DNA of 64,000 nt from Cyanobacteria bacterium SBLK (GCA_017746715.1 JAGHZQ010000026.1:1-64000); one strand, 5' to 3'; positions 45,666 through 55,137 are shown, numbered from the stretch's first letter. Program-made: numbers and translations. The notes: generated by a model from the sequence alone, not told the origin.

Positions 45666-45925
45666 CCTTCATGAAATCCTCAATGACTCTCAATAAACTT
45701 TATTGATGAAACCTCATCCCGTTCTTCTTTTCAAGCCTTTTATCCTGTAGTTATTCAGAAAGTATGTTGGTCAACCGTCTATCTTTTAGAGGCGCTACTA
45801 CGCGAATACATGATTTTAGTCGTGTCATGCCAGTAGGAATTCAATCCCTACATGTTAAGGGTATTAATGTCTCCGTCTCAATCAAAATAACTAATAGTTG
45901 CTGTCATGAGGTATCGATCGTGGAC

Positions 45926-47443
45926 ATGTCATTCTCATTCAATTGTATAGAGCTGATTCAAAAATTTGAAGGCTGCAAACTTGAAGCCTATCTTGAGCCG
46001 GCAGGCGTATGGACAATCGGTTGGGGTACAACATACTATCCGGATGGACGCATGGTTCGGCAAGGAGATGCCATCACCCAAGAAGAAGCCGATGGTTTTC
46101 TGTATAGCGAATGTCACAAAAACGCTCGCAGCGTTTCGGATTTTGTTAAGGTTGACGTTAATCAAAATCAGTTTGATGCGTTAGTGTCTTTTACATATAA
46201 CATTGGTGTGGGAGCATTGAAAGACAGCACCTTACTCCGCAAACTCAACAAAGGAGACTATGAGGGGGCTGCGGATGAGTTTAAGCGGTGGAATAAAATC
46301 GTAAAAGATGGCCAGAAAGTTGTCTCCCCAGGGTTGGTTAATCGCCGCAATGCTGAAGCAGCTTTATTTCGTAAACCTGATGGTTTTGGACAACCTATCA
46401 AACTAGAACCTTCTCCCCAATATTCAGTCAGTTTGCTGGAGGGATATCGAACGGAAAAAAATCTGGTGGTCGTCGCTTATCATAACGAGCAAGTCATCGA
46501 AATCGTTGAACTCAAGACCTCTCTCCCAGACGACGTCATCGATTTTTTCAAGCAATATCCCAAAGCAAAAAAATTCGATATTGCTCCAGCAAACAAGGAA
46601 ATTCCCCAAGGAAAGCGCATTATCTTTAACGGTCGCCAAGCTCCTCGCAAGGAAGAGGAGAATCTACTAAAGCGGAGTCAACCCCTATTATACAAAGGCA
46701 TGAGCGATGATAATTTACCGGGACACGAGATTCGAGAACTGCAAACGCGCTTGCAGGAACTTGACTATTATAAATCTGAACCTGATGGCATCTTTGGGAA
46801 TCGAACTGAGAAGGCTGTCAGAGAGTTTCAAGTCGATGTTTTGGGTTATGCTGAAGCCGATGGAAAAGTCGGTCCGAAAACTTGGGCAGCACTGTATTCG
46901 AATGCGGAGATTCCTTCTGATAAGAGCAAGCTTTCTCCCGGAACTTATTTGCGGTTAACCAAGACAAACCGGAAGGATAAATACGGTTGCTTTGTTTTAA
47001 TTCTAAAGTATATCAAGGATGGACAGTTAAAAGGCCAGCTCGAGGTTTGTTCCGGAAAACCCGGCAAACAATTCTTCCGCACGGGTTCTAAGAGCAAAAG
47101 TGGTTCTATGGAACCGCTTCCCGAAGGAAAATGGTATATCAAGGATATTCGTTGGGCAGGTGGAAAGGATGTATATTCTGGCACGATTTTCATGCCAGGG
47201 GTAGGCCCCGTTACCACTCCGGTTATATACAAAGGACCCGGTGAAACTCAGCGCAGTGATATTGAAATCCACATTGACTGGAATCGTAATAATCATTCTC
47301 CAGGAACCGCAGGCTGTATTGGGGTGAAAAACATCGCAGATTATAAAATACTAGTCGGTTGGTTGCGAGATACAGACCCCCGAGATCTTTACGTGGATTG
47401 GGATTTAGGGACTTGTCCCAAGCCATCTAGAAAGTCCATTTGA
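45926..47443 (+). CDS. Lysozyme (GH24)-peptidoglycan-binding-L,D-transpeptidase-like fusion
   Basis: 505 residues from the ATG at 45926 (a GTG two codons earlier is possible); in-frame sequence upstream is unlike a protein. Residues about 1-150: phage-type lysozyme (IELIQKFEGCKLEAY..PAGVWTIGWGTT, catalytic Glu in FEG; YNIGVGAL; NRRNAE). About 150-250: unassigned linker domain. About 265-322: peptidoglycan-binding domain (EIRELQTRLQELDYY, DGIFGNRTEKAVREFQ, GKVGPKTWAAL). About 340-500: a YkuD-like domain with His 449 (EIHIDWN) and Cys 464 in SPGTAGCIGV. It could cut glycan strands and act on peptide stems. No signal peptide: either an endolysin or a cargo/effector. Confidence 0.85.
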   Translation: MSFSFNCIELIQKFEGCKLEAYLEPAGVWTIGWGTTYYPDGRMVRQGDAITQEEADGFLYSECHKNARSVSDFVKVDVNQNQFDALVSFTYNIGVGALKDSTLLRKLNKGDYEGAADEFKRWNKIVKDGQKVVSPGLVNRRNAEAALFRKPDGFGQPIKLEPSPQYSVSLLEGYRTEKNLVVVAYHNEQVIEIVELKTSLPDDVIDFFKQYPKAKKFDIAPANKEIPQGKRIIFNGRQAPRKEEENLLKRSQPLLYKGMSDDNLPGHEIRELQTRLQELDYYKSEPDGIFGNRTEKAVREFQVDVLGYAEADGKVGPKTWAALYSNAEIPSDKSKLSPGTYLRLTKTNRKDKYGCFVLILKYIKDGQLKGQLEVCSGKPGKQFFRTGSKSKSGSMEPLPEGKWYIKDIRWAGGKDVYSGTIFMPGVGPVTTPVIYKGPGETQRSDIEIHIDWNRNNHSPGTAGCIGVKNIADYKILVGWLRDTDPRDLYVDWDLGTCPKPSRKSI

Positions 47444-47610
47444 GTTGTCAAGCAAATCAGCAGTGGCAAGGGTTTCAGCCTGCGAGGCATTCACGACTCA
47501 ATTAGTTTTGCCATAGCGTTTCTGGAGTGATGTCGTTTTCTAACTGATAGGGGTTGAAAAAGCCTTTTCCGCTAGATCGTCCCCTATCATTAGCTCGGTT
47601 AGATTTCCCC

Positions 47611-48807
47611 CTATTTATCATTATTCCGTACCTTAGCCGCGATTGCTAACAACTCCGTCCAGCGTTTTTGTAACTTTTTCGGCGTTAAGCTGAGAATTTG
47701 CAAGATTTCCTCATCGCTTTTTGCTTCCCGTCGCAATTCTAAAATTTGCTGCTGTTGGGGAGAAAGTTGTTCGAGAAACGCATCCCATTGGCTTTCCGTC
47801 ATGCCCAACCGTTGCTCCAAACCCGCCCCGAGCCATTGATGAACGAGTTCCCAATGAGAAATGCGGGCAAACTTTTCGACGTGATATTTGAATCGCTGTT
47901 GTAAATAATCCCGTTCCCGAGGGGTTAACCCCATGATTTCATCAATTTCCGATGCGGGTAAATCTTGCATTTTCAGCGCTAAATAATTGGCGCAATCTTC
48001 CCGTCCTTGATTTTGGAGATACTCGAACAAAGAAGCCATCACCCGATCGCGCTTGACTTTTTCCCAAGGATCCGGGTTATCGGAAACCATCTGCGATCGC
48101 ACTTGCTGAACCACCGCCGATCGCTGCATTTTTTCCGCATCTTCCCCCTTAGAAAATTCTGTTGCCCGTTCGATATCCACCGTTGTTTCTTTGGGCTGAC
48201 GGCGAGCAAAGGTTTGCGCTCTTAAAATAATCAATTGTTGAGAGTAACCATTGGGAAGAGAAATGCGCCGCTTGGCATATTGTTCCGTAAAGGCCATGTA
48301 TTCCGCTAATTCTAACTGAGTGCGGGGTTGATAGTTTTCGCGAACTTCATTTTCCCGACGAAAGGCTTTTAAAGACTCCGCATAAAAATCTTGTAAAAAG
48401 TCCTCAATCAAGTTGTAACGACCGGAAAAACCCAATTGTGCCTTAGCAGGGGCAATATGGCGATACACGATGGTGCTGAGGATGCCGTGAAGTTCCACCC
48501 GACCGCGTTCGGAGCCCGATTGGTAATAGTCCAAACACTTATTGAGGCGATGGCGTATCAAATAGAGTTGGTGAGAGCGGATTTCCCCAGACTTTTGAAT
48601 GCGGGTGCTTTTGCTGCAAACCCGTTGGACTTCCACAGAGATACGACTGGCTAATGCCTTAGCCGATCGCGGCATCCTGCCGAGGCGAGTTTCCAGCTCG
48701 TTGAGAATAATGGTTTCTAAGGATAAAGGAGAAGAAGAATTTTGTTCCGGATAGACAGAGGTTTGGATAGGAGAAGAATTAACGAGATTGCAGGTGTTAG
48801 CGTTCAT
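47611..48807 (-). CDS. hetZ: HetZ-family protein
   Basis: 398 residues from the ATG at 48807, close to the about 400 of Anabaena HetZ. Recognised by the sequence character: ...SRIQKSGEIRSHQLYLIRHRLNKCLDYYQSGS (RGRVELHGILSTIVYRHI, IEDFLQDFYAESLKAFRREN) and a sigma-factor-like C-terminal helical part (LSPQQQQILELRREAKSDEEILQIL). HetZ controls early heterocyst differentiation in Anabaena; homologues also occur in filamentous species that form no heterocysts, where they are thought to influence division or transcription. No other het/pat gene is near. Confidence 0.65.
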   Translation of the reverse strand: MNANTCNLVNSSPIQTSVYPEQNSSSPLSLETIILNELETRLGRMPRSAKALASRISVEVQRVCSKSTRIQKSGEIRSHQLYLIRHRLNKCLDYYQSGSERGRVELHGILSTIVYRHIAPAKAQLGFSGRYNLIEDFLQDFYAESLKAFRRENEVRENYQPRTQLELAEYMAFTEQYAKRRISLPNGYSQQLIILRAQTFARRQPKETTVDIERATEFSKGEDAEKMQRSAVVQQVRSQMVSDNPDPWEKVKRDRVMASLFEYLQNQGREDCANYLALKMQDLPASEIDEIMGLTPRERDYLQQRFKYHVEKFARISHWELVHQWLGAGLEQRLGMTESQWDAFLEQLSPQQQQILELRREAKSDEEILQILSLTPKKLQKRWTELLAIAAKVRNNDK

Positions 48808-49196
48808 GGTAATGCCCCGGTAGAAAGATGGAAACAGTGCAAGCAAAAGGATGACTTTAAGTTACGCCGAACCTTGTTGCTTACATCAGAATCTACGAAC
48901 CCCACCTCCGCCATCTAGGAATTCCTGTGTCACAACCCCAATTTGGCGCATCTCTCCGAAACTTGCGGAAATTACAGAGCAGCGCCAACAATCGCCAAAA
49001 CGCTTTCTATTACTGGTATCGAGCATCTTTTTTGCTTTGATTCAACATGCCTCATTGCCCTCGCATCCCGCTCAATTACAGGGGACGGTTAGGAAAATGC
49101 GGCCTCGCGTCCGAAATGACGATCGCAGTCTTTGTAGAATGGGCGGGATTTTAGCCCATGACCGAAGAAATAGAATTGGGCGATCGCTCGTTGAAA
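48808..49196. other. Region upstream of hetZ
   Basis: 389 bp between the Sua5/YciO stop and the HetZ start, both on the minus strand. No convincing gene; an open plus-strand frame (48851-49252) is Pro/Arg/Ser-rich, lacks a ribosome site and is rejected. It should contain the hetZ promoter. Confidence 0.45.
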
Positions 49197-49844
49197 TTAC
49201 CCCTCGATCCATTCTTCAGCGAGTTCCCATCCCAGACCCTTTCGCAAGATAAAAGGTTTCTGAGAAGTAAAATCGAGGATGGTAGAAACTTGGTAGCCCA
49301 ATTCCGAACCGCGATCGATGATGATATCGACAAAAGGATCGAGGGCGTCAAACAGGCGCGATCGCTCGAGTCCGATGGTCGGAAATTCGCCGTCTTCGTC
49401 GGGAAGGTGTGCGGAGGTAGAAATCAGGGGATTTTCTAAGGCTTCGAGAAGAGTTTGACAGATAATATTATCGGGAACGCGGATTCCTGTCGTTTTGCGT
49501 TTGGGGTTCATAACAATACGCGGTACTAATTTCGTAGCGGGGAGAAGAAAAGTATAGGGACCGGGGATGAGGCGCTTCATGATACGATAGGCTCGATCTT
49601 CCACCAAGGCGTAGCGGGCAATATTGGAAAGAGAGGAACAAAGGAAGGTAAGGGGTTTATCATTGGACAGTTGTTTGATTTTCCGGACTCGCTTGACAGC
49701 TGTTTTTGCGTTGAGATCGCAACCGATCGCATAGACGGTATCGGTGGGATAAAGCATGACCGCACCATCGTGGAGTGCTTTTGCTATTGTCTCTATTCGC
49801 CGTTGTTGTGGGTTATCCGGATGAAGTTCGTATAAGGTAGCCAT
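49197..49844 (-). CDS. Sua5/YciO/YrdC-family protein (threonylcarbamoyl-AMP synthase-like)
   Basis: 215 residues from the ATG at 49844 (MATLYELHPDN). Motifs: GAVMLYPTDTVYAIGCD, KPLTFLCSS, PGPYTFLLPATK, KTTGIRVPD and STSAHLPDEDGEFPT. YrdC/Sua5 makes threonylcarbamoyl-adenylate for tRNA t6A37; the YciO branch is a close paralogue with uncertain activity, and this length and motif set fit YciO as well. There is no Sua5 C-terminal domain. Divergent from larC with only 23 bp between starts. Confidence 0.85.
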   Translation of the reverse strand: MATLYELHPDNPQQRRIETIAKALHDGAVMLYPTDTVYAIGCDLNAKTAVKRVRKIKQLSNDKPLTFLCSSLSNIARYALVEDRAYRIMKRLIPGPYTFLLPATKLVPRIVMNPKRKTTGIRVPDNIICQTLLEALENPLISTSAHLPDEDGEFPTIGLERSRLFDALDPFVDIIIDRGSELGYQVSTILDFTSQKPFILRKGLGWELAEEWIEG

Positions 49845-49867
49845 TGCCTTGAAAAGGAAGGATAAAA

Positions 49868-51076
49868 ATGTCCAAAATTGCCTATTTAGATTGTCCCACG
49901 GGAATTGCCGGAGATATGTGTTTGGGGGCGTTATTCGATTTAGACGTTCCTCTGGACTACGCGATCGCCCAGTTGGACAAACTCGGCCTCGGAGATGAGT
50001 TTGCCTTGCGAGTAGAAACCGTTCAACGTCAGGGACAACGAGCAATGAAGGCACATATCGATTTACTCTCGGAAGGAGAAAAACATCACCATCATCCTCC
50101 TACCCGACATCTACCCGAAATCGAGCATTTAATCAGAAGCGCAAATTTACCCCAACGCGTGGAAAAATGGGGCTTGCAAGTTTTTAAAAACTTAGCAGAG
50201 GCAGAAGGGGCAGTGCATGGGATTGCACCGGAAAAAGTTCATTTTCACGAAGTTGGAGCCACTGATGCCATTGTAGACATCGTAGGGACTTGTTTGGGAC
50301 TGGATTGGTTGGGGATAGACGAACTCTATTGTTCGGCACTCCCGACGGGTGGGGGAACGGTCAAGGCAGCCCACGGTATTTTACCCGTTCCGGTGCCGGC
50401 AGTTTTGCAATTATGGGAAATGGGACGAGTACCAATTTATGATAATGGGATTGCAATGGAGTTGGTTACGCCGACAGGGGCGGCATTAGCCGTGACTTTA
50501 GCAACGCATTTCGGTTCTCGTCCTTCCCTGCAACTCTCGCGGGTGGGTTTGGGTGCGGGAACGAAGGATTTACCCCTTCCCAATATTCTCCGCATTTGGT
50601 TGGGAGAAGCGCGATCGCCGGCCCAGATTGAAGAGATCGCGGTTTTGGAAACCCAGATCGACGATATGAATCCTCAAGGCATTGCTTATACTTGCGATCG
50701 CTTATTGGAAGCGGGGGCATTGGATGTTTTTACGCAAGCGATCGCGATGAAAAAGTTTCGCACGGGTATCCTTTTAACTGTCATTTGCTACCCCTCTCGC
50801 ATTACTTTATTAGAAGAAACGATCTTTCGAGAAACGACGACTTTAGGCATTCGCCGCCGTTTCCAAAAGCGTCGCATTTTGCAGCGAGAAATACAAGAAG
50901 TTTCGACAATTTACGGCACGATCCGAGTTAAAATTGCCCGTCAAGAGGATAAAATTCTCAATATCCAACCCGAATACGAAGACTGTGCAAACCTTGCGCG
51001 GGAAAGCGATCGCCCTTGGCAAGAAATCCATAAATTAGCCTTGGATATTGCCACCAAAGAAGCCGAAAAACCATAG
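49868..51076 (+). CDS. larC: Nickel-pincer cofactor biosynthesis protein LarC
   Basis: 402 residues; AAGGA precedes the ATG. CTP-dependent nickel cyclometallase that inserts Ni into pyridinium bis-thiocarboxylate mononucleotide, completing the pincer cofactor of LarA-type racemases/epimerases. Visible: [13 protein letters not shown] start, a His cluster (KHHHH...RH) for metal, [37 protein letters not shown] and the C-terminal part with [10 protein letters not shown]. Length is typical. larA, larB and larE are not in the window. Confidence 0.93.
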   Translation: MSKIAYLDCPTGIAGDMCLGALFDLDVPLDYAIAQLDKLGLGDEFALRVETVQRQGQRAMKAHIDLLSEGEKHHHHPPTRHLPEIEHLIRSANLPQRVEKWGLQVFKNLAEAEGAVHGIAPEKVHFHEVGATDAIVDIVGTCLGLDWLGIDELYCSALPTGGGTVKAAHGILPVPVPAVLQLWEMGRVPIYDNGIAMELVTPTGAALAVTLATHFGSRPSLQLSRVGLGAGTKDLPLPNILRIWLGEARSPAQIEEIAVLETQIDDMNPQGIAYTCDRLLEAGALDVFTQAIAMKKFRTGILLTVICYPSRITLLEETIFRETTTLGIRRRFQKRRILQREIQEVSTIYGTIRVKIARQEDKILNIQPEYEDCANLARESDRPWQEIHKLALDIATKEAEKP

Positions 51077-51091
51077 AATCTAAGAGAATAG

Positions 51092-51110
51092 CAATCCGTG
51101 GAACTGGCAT
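51092..51110 (+). repeat. Half of a REP-like element
   Basis: CAATCCGTGGAACTGGCAT, identical to 53071-53089, but without the second palindrome arm; the tandem repeat begins right after it. Confidence 0.65.
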
Positions 51111-51206
51111 GACTTCGACATACTTCGACATACTTCGACATACTTCGACATCGCTCAGTACAAGTCGCTCAGTACAAGTCGCTCAGTACAAGTCGCTCAG
51201 TACAAG
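51111..51206. repeat. Compound minisatellite: 10-bp x4 then 14-bp x4
   Basis: 51111-51150 is four copies of (T/G)ACTTCGACA; 51151-51206 is four perfect copies of TCGCTCAGTACAAG. No spacers and no cas genes, so not CRISPR. Located downstream of larC. Confidence 0.9.
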
Positions 51207-51241
51207 TCACTCGACGACCCCCTGCCCGTTTCTTGGGAATT

Positions 51242-51598
51242 TCAAATTCCTAAAGCAGCCGCGATCGCCTCTTCTTTGGCGCGAAAACCTACTAAAACAG
51301 CCGTCCCCTCTTTAACCATTATCGGACGCTTGAGTAACATGGCATCATTCGCAAAAGCATTAATCCATTGTTCGTCTGTAAAGCTGTTTCTTTGCTCTCC
51401 CAAGGCGCGATAAGAAGCACCCGAAGTATTTCGCATTGCCTTCGCCGTGAGAGAATCCACCCATTCTCGAATCATTTCTGACGTGGGTGGACTTTCTTTT
51501 GTGTTGATAAATTCATAAGTTACCCCCTTAGTATCGAGCCACTTTAAAGCCTTTTTGCAAGTACCGCAATTGGGAATCCCATAAATTTGTAAAGACAC
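51242..51598 (-). CDS. ArsC/Spx-family thioredoxin-fold protein
   Basis: 118 residues with a GTG start at 51598, chosen because CAGGAA lies upstream and the length matches the family; an ATG ten codons earlier has no ribosome site. LQIYGIPNCGTCKKALKWLD carries a CxxC (CGTC) at the start, typical of the Spx/MgsR/YffB-like branch rather than CX5R arsenate reductase alone; LLKRPIMVKEGTAVLVGF is the conserved cis-Pro loop and substrate strand. Probably a thiol redox protein. The monocistronic gene is flanked by a minisatellite. Confidence 0.85.
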   Translation of the reverse strand: MSLQIYGIPNCGTCKKALKWLDTKGVTYEFINTKESPPTSEMIREWVDSLTAKAMRNTSGASYRALGEQRNSFTDEQWINAFANDAMLLKRPIMVKEGTAVLVGFRAKEEAIAAALGI

Positions 51599-51733
51599 GA
51601 TTTTTATTCCTGAAACTCTATCTACCATTACAAATGGTATTTTAATACATTATTACCCGTTCTTCACAATTTCAAACAGAGACAAAAGGGTGTTATTATC
51701 GTCTCTGTCGGTATTTTGCCTCTCTTTGTCATT

Positions 51734-52138
51734 ATGATCGATCTCTCAAGCTCTATCAAAGTTTCTCAGCATCCTTCAAAAGGAAGAATGGTAATTGCGA
51801 CGCAACTCATCCAATCGGGTGAAGTCATTGAAATTTCCCCCGCGATCGCGATCGCTGACAAAACGCGAGAACTCTTGAAACCCACCGAACTTTTTCAATA
51901 TTGTTTTGTTCGACCCGATCGCTACCTTGGCAATCGGCCTGCAAGCGGTTATCTTGTTCTAGGATTGGCAACGTTCTGCAATCATTCAGATCGACCCAAT
52001 GCAAAGATTGAGTGGGTCAAAAATGAGATTGGAGATTGGGCGCATTTAATTGCTTTAAATGCAATCGACTCGGGTGAAGAAATTCTTTTATTTTATACAG
52101 ATATTGAAGATTATGAATCATCCAATTGGGTACAATGA
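51734..52138 (+). CDS. SET-domain protein lysine methyltransferase
   Basis: 134 residues from the ATG at 51734. A compact SET domain: GRMVIATQLIQSGEVIEISPA, then FCNHSDRPNAKI (NHxxxPN, SAM/lysine channel) and AIDSGEEILLFYTD (GEEI..Y). No post-SET or other domain. Bacterial SET enzymes methylate protein lysines; the target is unknown. Followed after 43 bp by an AT-rich formyltransferase-like gene on the same strand. Confidence 0.85.
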   Translation: MIDLSSSIKVSQHPSKGRMVIATQLIQSGEVIEISPAIAIADKTRELLKPTELFQYCFVRPDRYLGNRPASGYLVLGLATFCNHSDRPNAKIEWVKNEIGDWAHLIALNAIDSGEEILLFYTDIEDYESSNWVQ

Positions 52139-52181
52139 ATAATATTTTGTAGTTTTTGAAGAGAAACTAATCGATCGAATC

Positions 52182-53039
52182 ATGCCAAAAAACGAGTTTT
52201 ATCTTCTCACAGATTCTACTATTACTTGTAGTTATTTAGTATCTAAATGGATCGAAAGTTTTTCACATGACTCTAATTTCCGAGGAATTTTAGTCAAAGA
52301 AGAACAACCATCAATAGATATTCTGCAAAAAAGAAAAACGTTTCATGCAAACTATGTGGGTCAGAAACAGTTAACTCATACAATGAAAAAAGAACTGAAC
52401 TCGATCTATAGCGATTTTGATGATACTGAAAAAGCCATGATCGATTTATTTGGCATATCTAAATCTTCTACAACAGGATACACAAACACATTTTTTCTCG
52501 GCAATAATGTCAATGGAAAGTATGCAAAAAATTTTTTACAAGCAGCCTGTAAAGATGTTTCTCCTTATATTTTTGTTTGTGTTACCCAAATTCTGAAACC
52601 TTGGTGGATAGAACTCAGTCATTCAAAAATTTTTAATGTTCATTCTGCTGTTTTACCCTATGCAAGAGGAGTCTATGCTATAGAAAATATGGCTACATTG
52701 AGAGATATTGACAAATTCAAGCAAGCAGCAGGATTTACGATTCATTATATTGACGAAGGAGTAGATATGGGGCCGATTATTCGAGCAGAAAGAGTCATCG
52801 ATCCTTTTCGCTTCAATTCAATATGGAGTTTGAAAGGGTATATTTATATGGCCGAATTTGATGCGTATATTGAGATGGCTAAGGAAATTTTAGCAAACGA
52901 GGGAACAATGCCCGCCGGAATCATTCAAAATCCTAGTTTGCGAGGTCCGAACTTTCTAGGCAAAAATTTTACCTCTGATAAACGGAGAGATGCAGAAAAA
53001 AGTTATGTAGAAATGAAAAGTCAAATCAAAAATGTTTGA
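52182..53039 (+). CDS. Formyltransferase-family protein
   Basis: 285 residues. The C-terminal half has the GART/Fmt-type active site: KIFNVHSAVLPYARG (Asn and His) and GFTIHYIDEGVDMGPII (Asp). This fits N10-formyl-THF-dependent formyl transfer. The N-terminal half is atypical (Lys-rich, about 130 residues before the conserved core), and there is no Fmt C-terminal OB domain. The strong A/T codon bias differs from the neighbours and suggests transfer. The acceptor (amino sugar, amino acid or peptide) cannot be deduced; it may belong with the SET gene just upstream. Confidence 0.78.
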   Translation: MPKNEFYLLTDSTITCSYLVSKWIESFSHDSNFRGILVKEEQPSIDILQKRKTFHANYVGQKQLTHTMKKELNSIYSDFDDTEKAMIDLFGISKSSTTGYTNTFFLGNNVNGKYAKNFLQAACKDVSPYIFVCVTQILKPWWIELSHSKIFNVHSAVLPYARGVYAIENMATLRDIDKFKQAAGFTIHYIDEGVDMGPIIRAERVIDPFRFNSIWSLKGYIYMAEFDAYIEMAKEILANEGTMPAGIIQNPSLRGPNFLGKNFTSDKRRDAEKSYVEMKSQIKNV

Positions 53040-53070
53040 GAAAATGAAAGGATTTAAGAAAATCAATCAA

Positions 53071-53099
53071 CAATCCGTGGAACTGGCATCCTGCCAGTT
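53071..53099. repeat. REP-like palindromic element
   Basis: CAATCCGTGG followed by AACTGGCA-TCC-TGCCAGTT, a perfect 8-bp palindrome. A truncated copy is at 51092-51110. Similar elements are common in cyanobacterial intergenic DNA. Confidence 0.65.
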
Positions 53100-53187
53100 T
53101 CCTACAAGATGAGGATCGGAAAACTGTTCGACTCGAACAAATTCCGGAGGGCGATAACCCGGTTGAGGCAGTTCTTTGACCTTCAAG

Positions 53188-54012
53188 TTAATATTCTTCA
53201 GTATTGCGACTCGCCGCCCTTTCTCTTCGCCGATCTTCGCGTTGTCTGCGCCGTCTCATTTCCGCATAATCGCGATCGCCTCTTCTACTATTATCCCGCT
53301 CGCTCTGAGAAGGGCGGCGAGAAGGGCGCTTTTTCCGAGGAGGAGTATTGCGAGAGCCTTTCTTACCATAGCGATCGCGCAGATCTTCACGCATGGCGAT
53401 AAAAAAGTCCCGCCGCAAACAAGGGTACGCCCCCACCCAAAGGTTCTGACTGGGAATATAAATATCGCTGACCTTGCGAATATTTTCCAGATCGGGATCG
53501 TTGGACATGACCAGACATTCCACGGGTTGACCCCGGGCAATGGCCTTGTGAATGCGCTGCAAAGGCGCTTTAATAATGATTCTAAATCCTTCCTTATCGC
53601 CAATTTCGACATTGATACGGCGTTCCCGGTTTTCCACAATGACCAAATCCCCCAAACGGTTAAAACTCTCCGCCTCATCGATAATATCTTCCGTAATAAA
53701 TACATCCAGTACCCGACCCCGCCAAAAACCGCTATAACGCCATTTTCGATAAGAAGAATTTTTCATGCTCGCCCAATACACCGGAGACCACAGCCAATAA
53801 AAGCCAAAAATAATCCCCAAAATAAACTTAAATCCTTGCGCCACCCCCCCAAAGAGAATATCTAATACCCAAAGCACAATCACGCCAACAAAAGAAATCA
53901 GCAGCCGTCGCAACACGTCCCTCACGGTTCCCCAAACAGCAGCATATTGGGAACCCGTAGCGATCGTCGGGACTAACTGTTCGAATTTTTCTCGGGTGAT
54001 GGGAATGAGCAT
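53188..54012 (-). CDS. Cyanobacterial membrane protein with basic C-terminal tail
   Basis: 274 residues from the ATG at 54012. Two adjacent membrane segments at about 30-80 (LLISFVGVIVLWVLDILFGG and FILGIIFGFYWLWSPVYW) followed by a soluble domain (about 90-210; DVFITEDII, RRINVEIGDKEGFRIIIKAP, PVECLVMSNDPDL, SDIYIPSQNLWVGAYPCL) and a disordered tail of about 60 residues very rich in Arg, Lys, Ser and Glu. I recognise the type as a conserved cyanobacterial protein sometimes labelled transporter permease, but nothing here supports transport. Function unknown. Confidence 0.8.
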   Translation of the reverse strand: MLIPITREKFEQLVPTIATGSQYAAVWGTVRDVLRRLLISFVGVIVLWVLDILFGGVAQGFKFILGIIFGFYWLWSPVYWASMKNSSYRKWRYSGFWRGRVLDVFITEDIIDEAESFNRLGDLVIVENRERRINVEIGDKEGFRIIIKAPLQRIHKAIARGQPVECLVMSNDPDLENIRKVSDIYIPSQNLWVGAYPCLRRDFFIAMREDLRDRYGKKGSRNTPPRKKRPSRRPSQSERDNSRRGDRDYAEMRRRRQREDRRRERAASRNTEEY

Positions 54013-54013
54013 G

Positions 54014-54060
54014 GGGCAGAGGGAGCGACGGGAGCAGGGGAGCGACGGGAGCGGGGGAGT
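54014..54060. repeat. G-rich purine minisatellite, copy 3
   Basis: GGGAGCGACGGGAGC units between two convergently spaced minus-strand genes; related to copies at 25156 and 31985. Confidence 0.6.
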
Positions 54061-54064
54061 CAAA

Positions 54065-54892
54065 TCAAAGAATTTTTTCGAGACCGTATACTAAAGATTT
54101 TAATTCGGTAACTTTGCGAATGGCGAGGAGAACTCCCGGCATGAAAGAAGCGCGATCGCTGGTATCGTGGCGCAGAGTGTAAATTTGACCGGGAGAACCA
54201 AAAAGAATTTCCTGATGGGCAATCAGTCCGGGAAGGCGCACGCTGTGAATGCGGATATTTTCATCCCCAATACTTCCTCTCGCCCCCGTTAACTTTTCCG
54301 TTTCCTCCACCGAGGGCGGGTTGTAAGTCTTGCCTAATTCTGCCAGCATTTGTGCCGTTTTAATCGCCGTCCCGCTCGGTGCATCGGCTTTTTGGTTGTG
54401 GTGCAATTCAATAATTTCAACGTGATCGAAATATTTTGAGGCTTGAATAGCAGCTTGCTGCATTAAAATCACGCCAATGGAGAAATTAGGCGCAATTATC
54501 GCCCCCGTGCTGGCTTTTTCGGCAAAATCCGCCAAATCTTTAATTTGTTCCGGGCTGAGTCCCGTCGTCCCCACCACCGGACGCACGCCATAAGCGATCG
54601 CACTGCGGACATTTTCGTAAACGCCATCGGGATGAGTAAAATCCACCATAACGCCTTGGACTTTTTCTTGGGTCGCGACGACTAAAATACTTTGCAGGTC
54701 ATTGACGATGGGAACTTCCAATTCACCGCACCCTGCAATCACTCCCGCATCTCGTCCCAATAAATCCGGGTTGAGGTCTACCGCACCCACCAAGAGCGTA
54801 TCTTTGGCTTCGGCAACAACTTTAATGACCTCGCGCCCCATTTTGCCCCCCGCACCATTGACGACGACGGGAATTGCTGCTTCATTGACCAT
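54065..54892 (-). CDS. dapB: 4-hydroxy-tetrahydrodipicolinate reductase
   Basis: 275 residues. NAD(P)H-dependent reductase of lysine and diaminopimelate synthesis. Rossmann motif [39 protein letters not shown] and the active-site [15 protein letters not shown]. Length and motifs are those of the cyanobacterial enzyme. Followed by the membrane protein gene 53 bp downstream. Confidence 0.96.
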   Translation of the reverse strand: MVNEAAIPVVVNGAGGKMGREVIKVVAEAKDTLLVGAVDLNPDLLGRDAGVIAGCGELEVPIVNDLQSILVVATQEKVQGVMVDFTHPDGVYENVRSAIAYGVRPVVGTTGLSPEQIKDLADFAEKASTGAIIAPNFSIGVILMQQAAIQASKYFDHVEIIELHHNQKADAPSGTAIKTAQMLAELGKTYNPPSVEETEKLTGARGSIGDENIRIHSVRLPGLIAHQEILFGSPGQIYTLRHDTSDRASFMPGVLLAIRKVTELKSLVYGLEKIL

Positions 54893-55137
54893 CTTTTTTG
54901 TCTCGCTACGTTCAAGCCAAACCTTATTTTACCCCCCACCCGTAAAATTCACGCATCGCTGTAATATTGAGAGCAATTTCTCTTCAGTCATCTGGCATTC
55001 GGAACAATGATATCTTTGCGGAAATGGGTTGTCGCGATCGCCTAAAAATCCCTGTTGCAAAAAGTGTCATAGTCGATCGTGAAATTAACGATGATTCGCT
55101 TAGGCTCGATATATTCGTTTATTTTTGCCCGAACATC

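Noticed and set aside
48851-49252. 133-codon plus-strand frame
   Set aside because: Pro/Arg-rich, overlaps the end of the Sua5/YciO gene antisense, no ribosome site.
51111-51206. Possible CRISPR array
   Set aside because: Units are 10 and 14 bp, directly abutting with no spacers, and no cas genes are near.
51242-51598. Classical arsenate reductase of an ars operon
   Set aside because: No arsenic transport or regulator genes nearby and a CxxC Spx-like start; named only at family level.
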